In this document: positions 59,919-64,000 of the stretch, piece by piece
How positions within the stretch are numbered: the first letter of the stretch is position 1
Layout: every line of letters starts with the position of its first letter
DNA from: Plantibacter sp. Leaf314
GTDB lineage: Bacteria > Actinomycetota > Actinomycetes > Actinomycetales > Microbacteriaceae
Direction of reading: 5' to 3'
Length of the DNA stretch: 64,000 nt
Assembly: GCF_001423185.1 (NCBI RefSeq)
Contig: NZ_LMOB01000001.1
Span: 1 to 64,000, forward strand
Program-made: the position numbers and the translations under genes
The notes under the pieces: model-generated
Seen by the model: only the letters and a program-made list of their open reading frames with translations
The model's database searches: none
Told to the model about the DNA's origin: nothing

Positions 59919-60749
59919 TCAGCCCGCGCGGAAGCGTCCTGGACTCGTCCCGGTGACCCGGCGGAACGCCGTGCCGAACGCCGTGGTCGAGCGGTACCCG
60001 ACAGCCGCCGCCACCTCGTCGATGCCGTCACCGGCGATGAGACGCGTGATCGCGTGCTGCACCCGGGCAGCGGCGACCCAGCGCGCGAACCCGAGTCCCG
60101 TCTCCGACTCGAACGTCCGGGTCACCGTCCGGGTGCTCACGCCGAGGAATGTCGCCCATTCCGCGAGGGAGGTCCCGTCGGACGGACTCGCGCGGAGGCG
60201 CTCGACGATCGGCGCGAGGAGCGCTGACCGGGGGAGGCGCAGGAGCAGCTCGTGCTCGGCGGGTTCGAGGACGTCCAGGATGGTCGCCTCGGTGGTGGCC
60301 CTGGCGCGATCGTCGAGCCCGGCCGCGCTCAGGCGGTCGAGCAGGAGCCGGAGCAACGGGGTGAGCTCGACCGCCGTCGGCAGCTCGGAGATGGCGGGCA
60401 CCTGATCCACACTGAACATCGCGGCCCGCTGCCAGGTGCCGGCCGGCGTCCAGCCGGTATGGCGCACGCCGGCCGGGATCCAGAGCGCGTGATGCGGGGT
60501 CACGGTCCAGACACGGTCGCCGACGGTGGCGGTGGACGCGCCGTGGTCGTTCCACAGGAGCTCGTGCGTGGGGTGCGAGTGTTCGTCCCAATGGGTGTCG
60601 CGTGCGATCCGCTCGGTGTTCCCACGGATGACGAACGGCACGGGGATCGCTCCCGCCTCGTAGAGCGGGAGTCGACGGCGTACCGGTCCGGTGTCCGCCC
60701 GGACGTCGACGGACTGCTCCCACGGGTCGAGGGCGGTGGGGGCGGACAC
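59919..60749 (-). CDS. AraC family transcriptional regulator
   Basis: The 276-residue protein has an N-terminal cupin-like ligand domain (DEHSHPTHELLWNDHG) and a C-terminal pair of HTH motifs (about 185-276; LAEWATFLGVSTRTVTRTFESETG and IDEVAAAVGYRSTTAFGTAFRRVTGTSPGRFR). It lies just upstream of the siderophore uptake operon on the same strand. In related cases such regulators sense the siderophore and activate uptake genes. Confidence 0.88.
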   Translation of the reverse strand: MSAPTALDPWEQSVDVRADTGPVRRRLPLYEAGAIPVPFVIRGNTERIARDTHWDEHSHPTHELLWNDHGASTATVGDRVWTVTPHHALWIPAGVRHTGWTPAGTWQRAAMFSVDQVPAISELPTAVELTPLLRLLLDRLSAAGLDDRARATTEATILDVLEPAEHELLLRLPRSALLAPIVERLRASPSDGTSLAEWATFLGVSTRTVTRTFESETGLGFARWVAAARVQHAITRLIAGDGIDEVAAAVGYRSTTAFGTAFRRVTGTSPGRFRAG

Positions 60750-60786
60750 CGCTCCAGCGTACGGGCGTCCGCGCCGGACCGCGTCG

Positions 60787-60803
60787 CTTCAGCGCTGCTT
60801 CAG
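60787..60803 (+). promoter_or_regulatory. CTTCAG direct repeats before the response regulator
   Basis: CTTCAG occurs at 60787-60792 and 60798-60803, eleven bases apart (one helical turn), 68 bases before the response regulator ATG. The same hexamer appears in tandem at 62906-62932. Confidence 0.6.
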
Positions 60804-60870
60804 CTTGCCCGCGCCACACTGGGAGGCGCCGCTCGAGCGTCGACGGCACGGAGCCGAGAGGTCACACCCC

Positions 60871-61548
60871 ATGCGGATACTCGTCGTCGACGATGAGGTA
60901 CGTCTCGCCGAGGGCGTCAGGAGGGGCCTCGAGGCCGAGGGCTTCGCCGTCGACGTCGCCGCGAACGGGGTCGACGGACTCTGGATGGCCGGCGAACACC
61001 GGTACGACGCGATCATCCTCGACATCATGATGCCCGGCATGAGCGGGTACCGCGTCTGCCAGCAGCTCCGCGACGCGGGGGACTGGACGCCGATCCTCAT
61101 GCTCACCGCGAAGGATGGCGACTGGGACCAGGTCGAGGCCCTCGACACCGGCGCCGACGACTTCCTGAGCAAGCCGTTCTCGTTCGCCGTGCTCGTGGCC
61201 CGGATCCGGTCGCTCGTCCGGCGGGGGTCCCGCGAGCGCCCGGCGGTCCTCGAGGTCGGCGAGCTCCGGCTCGATCCCGCATCCAAGCAGGTCCACCGCG
61301 GTGATGTCCCGATCGATCTCACCTCCCGCGAGTTCGCCGTCCTCGAGTTCCTCATGCGGCGCGGCGGCGAGGTCGTGTCGAAGCGCGAGGTCCTGCAGAA
61401 CGTCTGGGACGACGACTTCGAGGGCGATCCCAACATCGTCGAGGTCTACGTCGGTCACCTGCGGAACAAGGTGGACCGGCCGTTCGAGCGGGCGTCGCTC
61501 GAGACCGTGCGCGGCTTCGGATACCGACTCGTGGGCGGCCGTGGCTGA
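60871..61548 (+). CDS. OmpR-family response regulator
   Basis: The 225-residue protein has a receiver domain with phospho-acceptor Asp51 (LDIMMPG) and Lys101 (LSKPF) and a C-terminal winged helix (TSREFAVLEFLMRRGGEVVSKREVL, NIVEVYVGHLRNKVD, TVRGFGYRLV). It works with the kinase that overlaps it by eight bases. CTTCAG repeats before it suggest self-regulation. Confidence 0.95.
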   Translation: MRILVVDDEVRLAEGVRRGLEAEGFAVDVAANGVDGLWMAGEHRYDAIILDIMMPGMSGYRVCQQLRDAGDWTPILMLTAKDGDWDQVEALDTGADDFLSKPFSFAVLVARIRSLVRRGSRERPAVLEVGELRLDPASKQVHRGDVPIDLTSREFAVLEFLMRRGGEVVSKREVLQNVWDDDFEGDPNIVEVYVGHLRNKVDRPFERASLETVRGFGYRLVGGRG

Positions 61549-62899
61549 CGCCGGGCGGCATGATCCGGACACCGCCGGCCGGGCACCGTGGCGGTCCGTC
61601 CGCGCTCGGGCGGCCCTGGGCTCGGTGCTCGCCGTCGCCCTGTTCCTCGGCGTCGGTTCCATCGTCTTCGTCGGCCTGTTCTCGGCGACGTTGCGATCCG
61701 GCGTCGAGCAGAGTGCGGCGGCCGAGGCGGAGAGCGTCTCCGCGCAACTGACCGCCGCCGACGCCACGACGCTGCCCGCGGACGACGGCCGGCTGCTGGT
61801 GCTGCTCGAGGACGGGCGCGTCGTCGACCGGACGGACGACGAGATCGAGCTGCCGACCCCGGTCCCGGACGGCGACTCCTTCGTCGCCGTCGTCGACGAC
61901 GAGTCGGTGCTGTTCGCGAGCGAGGACCTCGAGGTCGACGGACGAGACCTCGTGGTCCTCGCGGGTCGTTCCCTCGAGGAGACCGACGACGCCGTCGGAC
62001 TCGTGGGGGTGCTGCTGCTGGTCGCCGTCCCCGTGCTCGTCGTGCTGATCGGCGCACTCACCTGGCTCCTCGTCGGACGGGCACTGGCGCCGGTGGAGCG
62101 CATCCGCCGCGAGGTCTCGGAGCTGGGAGCGGGGGAGCTGCATCGACGGATCGACGTGCCCGCGACGGGCGACGAGATCGGACGCCTGGCCGGGACGATG
62201 AACGCGTTGCTCGGTCGTCTGGAGGACGCCCAGACGGCGCAGCGCCGCTTCGTGTCCGACGCCTCGCACGAGCTGCGGTCGCCGCTCGCGGTCATCAGGC
62301 AGTACGCGGAGGTCGCGTCGCTCCACCCGGACCGGGTCGACACCGCCGAGCTGTCCGCGACGGTGCTCGACGAAGGCGCCAGGATGCAGACCCTCGTCGA
62401 GTCGCTCCTGCTCCTCGCGAAACTCGACGAGGGGGCGACGGGTGCCGGACGGCATGCGCTCGACGTCGACGACCTGCTCCTGGCCGAGGCCGGCCGTCTC
62501 CGGTCCGTCGGTGGGCTGCGGATCGAGTCGTCGTCGGTCGCCGCGGCGAGGGTCGACGGCGACGAGGCGCTGCTCGCGCGGGTCGTGCGGAACCTCGTCG
62601 ACAATGCTGCGCGGCACGCGCGCTCGGTGGTCCGTCTCGGATGCTCGTCCGACGGCCGGTCCGTGAGGATCACCGTGGAGGACGACGGTCCGGGTGTGCC
62701 GGTCGAGCTGCGTGCGCGCGTCTTCGAACGTTTCGTGCGCCTCGACGAGAGCCGATCCCGCGACGCCGGTGGATCAGGCCTGGGACTCGCGATCGTGGCC
62801 GACGTCGTGCGGGTGCACGGCGGCTCGGTCGAGCTCGTGGACAGCGGGCTCGGGGGAGCCGCGTTCATCGTGACGCTGCCGGCTTCGCCCGCTTCCTGA
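61541..62899 (+). CDS. Membrane sensor histidine kinase
   Basis: In 452 residues it has two membrane helices (about 25-47 and 150-172) flanking an acidic extracytoplasmic sensor loop, then HAMP, HisKA with phospho-acceptor His243 (SDASHELRSPL), and an ATPase domain with VVRNLVDNAARHA, VEDDGPG and GSGLGLAIVADVVRVHGG. The GTG start overlaps the regulator stop. The acidic sensor loop could bind cations, but this is inference. Confidence 0.93.
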   Translation: MADAGRHDPDTAGRAPWRSVRARAALGSVLAVALFLGVGSIVFVGLFSATLRSGVEQSAAAEAESVSAQLTAADATTLPADDGRLLVLLEDGRVVDRTDDEIELPTPVPDGDSFVAVVDDESVLFASEDLEVDGRDLVVLAGRSLEETDDAVGLVGVLLLVAVPVLVVLIGALTWLLVGRALAPVERIRREVSELGAGELHRRIDVPATGDEIGRLAGTMNALLGRLEDAQTAQRRFVSDASHELRSPLAVIRQYAEVASLHPDRVDTAELSATVLDEGARMQTLVESLLLLAKLDEGATGAGRHALDVDDLLLAEAGRLRSVGGLRIESSSVAAARVDGDEALLARVVRNLVDNAARHARSVVRLGCSSDGRSVRITVEDDGPGVPVELRARVFERFVRLDESRSRDAGGSGLGLAIVADVVRVHGGSVELVDSGLGGAAFIVTLPASPAS

Positions 62900-62905
62900 A
62901 CGCGG

Positions 62906-62932
62906 CTTCAGCTCGCTTCAGGCCCGCTTCAG
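62906..62932 (+). promoter_or_regulatory. Three CTTCAG direct repeats before the PepSY-like gene
   Basis: CTTCAG at 62906, 62916 and 62927, spaced ten and eleven bases, 25 bases before the ATG at 62957. A weaker CTTCCTG precedes at 62892. This matches the pair before the response regulator. Confidence 0.65.
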
Positions 62933-62956
62933 CGCTCCTCGGACAGTCTGGGGCAC

Positions 62957-63511
62957 ATGAACGAGAACACAGCCTCTCAGCCCACCGACCCCACGCAGCC
63001 CACCGCAGCCACCGAGCGCATCGAGCCCGTCGAGCGCGTCGAGGCGACCGAGCACACGAACATCCCCGCAGCCCCCGCGTCCAAGCCGAGCTTCTGGCGC
63101 CGCAAGCCCGTCTGGATCACCGCGATCGTCGTCGGTGCCCTCGCCCTCGGCGGAGCCGGTGCCGCCTACGCGGTGGACGAGTTCGGAGACGCCGACGACG
63201 ACCGCGTCGCATCGGCGTCGAACGTCGATCGCGACGGTGGCCCCGTCACCGACGACGCCGCCGCCGGAACCACCGACGACCGCGACGTCAGGGACGCCGA
63301 CGACGTGCCGCTCACCCAGGACGAGTCGGACGCGGCCTCGAAGGCGGCCCTCGCCGAGGCCAAGGGTGGCACGGTGACCGACGTCGACCGCAGCGACGAC
63401 CCCGGCGTCGCCTTCGAGGTCGACGTGCTCCTCGACAACGGTGACGAGCTCGAGGTCGCCCTCGACGCCGACTACGCCGTGGTCACGAGCGTCCTCGACC
63501 CGCGCGACTGA
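62957..63511 (+). CDS. PepSY-like membrane-anchored protein
   Basis: The 184-residue protein has a charged cytoplasmic N-terminus (1-50), a single membrane helix (about 52-72, VWITAIVVGALALGGAGAAYA), an acidic linker and a C-terminal domain (about 120-184, TQDESDAASKAALAEAKGG, VTDVDRSDDPGVAFEVDVLLDNGDELEVALDADYAVV) resembling a PepSY domain. PepSY proteins are often found beside two-component systems. The CTTCAG repeats before it make it a likely direct target of the regulator at 60871. Confidence 0.8.
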   Translation: MNENTASQPTDPTQPTAATERIEPVERVEATEHTNIPAAPASKPSFWRRKPVWITAIVVGALALGGAGAAYAVDEFGDADDDRVASASNVDRDGGPVTDDAAAGTTDDRDVRDADDVPLTQDESDAASKAALAEAKGGTVTDVDRSDDPGVAFEVDVLLDNGDELEVALDADYAVVTSVLDPRD

Positions 63512-63533
63512 GGTCGACGCCGCCTGGTGCGGA

Positions 63534-63581
63534 ACGACGAGGGCCGGACGGAATCCCAGGATTCCGTCCGGCCCTCGTCGT
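63534..63581. terminator. Long bidirectional terminator
   Basis: A perfect 22-bp stem (63534-63555 with 63560-63581) around a 4-base loop sits between the convergent PepSY-like and helicase genes. Confidence 0.8.
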
Positions 63582-63593
63582 GTGCGCGGAGCG

Positions 63594-64000
63594 CTAGGAG
63601 CGCGGCTTGCGGTCGTATGACCCGCCGCCCGTGCCCGACTCGTCGTCACGCCGGCGCGCGGGGCCACCACGGTCGGGGCGGAGCTCGATGAGCTTGCCGC
63701 TGATCCGGGTGTTCTCGAGCCGGTCGAAGACGTCGTTGCCGAGGCTCGCAGGCAGTTCGACGATCGAGAAGTCCGGCTTGATCTGGATCGCGCCGAAGTC
63801 TTCGCGCTTCAGCCCGCCCTCGTTCGCGAGCGCGCCCACGATCTGGCGCGGGTCCACCTTCTGGCGACGACCGACCGCGATGCGGTAGGGCGCCATCGGT
63901 CCGCTGGACGGACGGCTGCGACGCTCGGGACGGTCGCCCTGATCGCCACGGTCGCCGCGGTCGAACCGCGCGCCGCGGTCGCCGGAGTCGCGGCGGTCGC
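63594..64000 (-). CDS. deaD: DEAD-box RNA helicase, 3' end only
   Basis: The gene continues past the window. The visible 135 residues are an Arg/Asp/Gly-rich linker (DRRDSGDRGARFDRGDRGD and similar) and a C-terminal DbpA-type RNA-binding domain (YRIAVGRRQKVDPRQIVGALANEGG, IQIKPDFSIVELP), as in DeaD/CsdA cold-shock helicases. The helicase core is not in view. The linker composition resembles the N-terminus of the TPR protein at 428. Confidence 0.85.
   Translation of the reverse strand, partial: DRRDSGDRGARFDRGDRGDQGDRPERRSRPSSGPMAPYRIAVGRRQKVDPRQIVGALANEGGLKREDFGAIQIKPDFSIVELPASLGNDVFDRLENTRISGKLIELRPDRGGPARRRDDESGTGGGSYDRKPRS

Overview
The window is chromosomal DNA of a high-GC Gram-positive bacterium. 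Gene content and order (recN-pyrG-Nudix-xerD-parA-scpA-scpB-pseudouridine synthase-tyrA-cmk-der), frequent GTG starts, ATGA/GTGA overlaps, TAnnnT -10 boxes and a CGNR regulator all fit Actinobacteria. A member of Microbacteriaceae is my best guess, from family resemblance only, without a database search.

Bases 1-247 look like an assembly or chimera edge: a fragment of ribosomal protein S7 (minus strand) is joined directly to the 3' part of a 5S rRNA, followed by the rRNA terminator. From 428 to 16746 lies the conserved core. It starts with a TPR protein carrying two kinds of tandem repeat. A HAD hydrolase, TlyA methyltransferase, NAD kinase, RecN, CTP synthase, a Nudix enzyme, XerD and ParA follow. 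The stretch ends with ScpA/ScpB, a ribosomal pseudouridine synthase, prephenate dehydrogenase, CMP kinase and Der.

From 16844 to 32418 are small regulator-plus-enzyme modules, many divergent with clear operator palindromes between them: TetR, a Nudix-NYN fusion, acyl-CoA ligase, tRNA-Pro(GGG), HxlR/DoxX, quinone oxidoreductase/TetR, VOC/WYL, FMN reductase, amine oxidase, DHFR-like reductase, peroxidase, SDR/PadR and an ABC1 kinase.

From 32597 to 52832 lies a catabolic cluster, the most interesting part. It encodes a family III CoA-transferase, an enoyl-CoA hydratase, two paralogous GAF-PucR regulators, a sarcosine/N-methyltryptophan oxidase-type flavoenzyme, a complete peptide-type ABC importer, a cupin, a class II (degradative) HMG-CoA reductase, HMG-CoA lyase, a PaiB-like protein, two YtcJ-like amidohydrolases and an M20D amidase. 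Every catalytic residue I could place in the HMG-CoA enzymes is present. The natural reading is uptake and hydrolysis of an amide conjugate whose acyl part is mevalonate-like, ending in acetoacetate and acetyl-CoA. The substrate is inferred, not shown.

From 52946 to the end are a GAF histidine kinase, a divergent CGNR regulator and zinc-ribbon protein, an AhpD-like protein, a siderophore uptake operon with an iron-box-like site, an AraC regulator, a two-component system with a PepSY-like membrane protein sharing CTTCAG direct repeats, and the 3' end of a DEAD-box RNA helicase gene.
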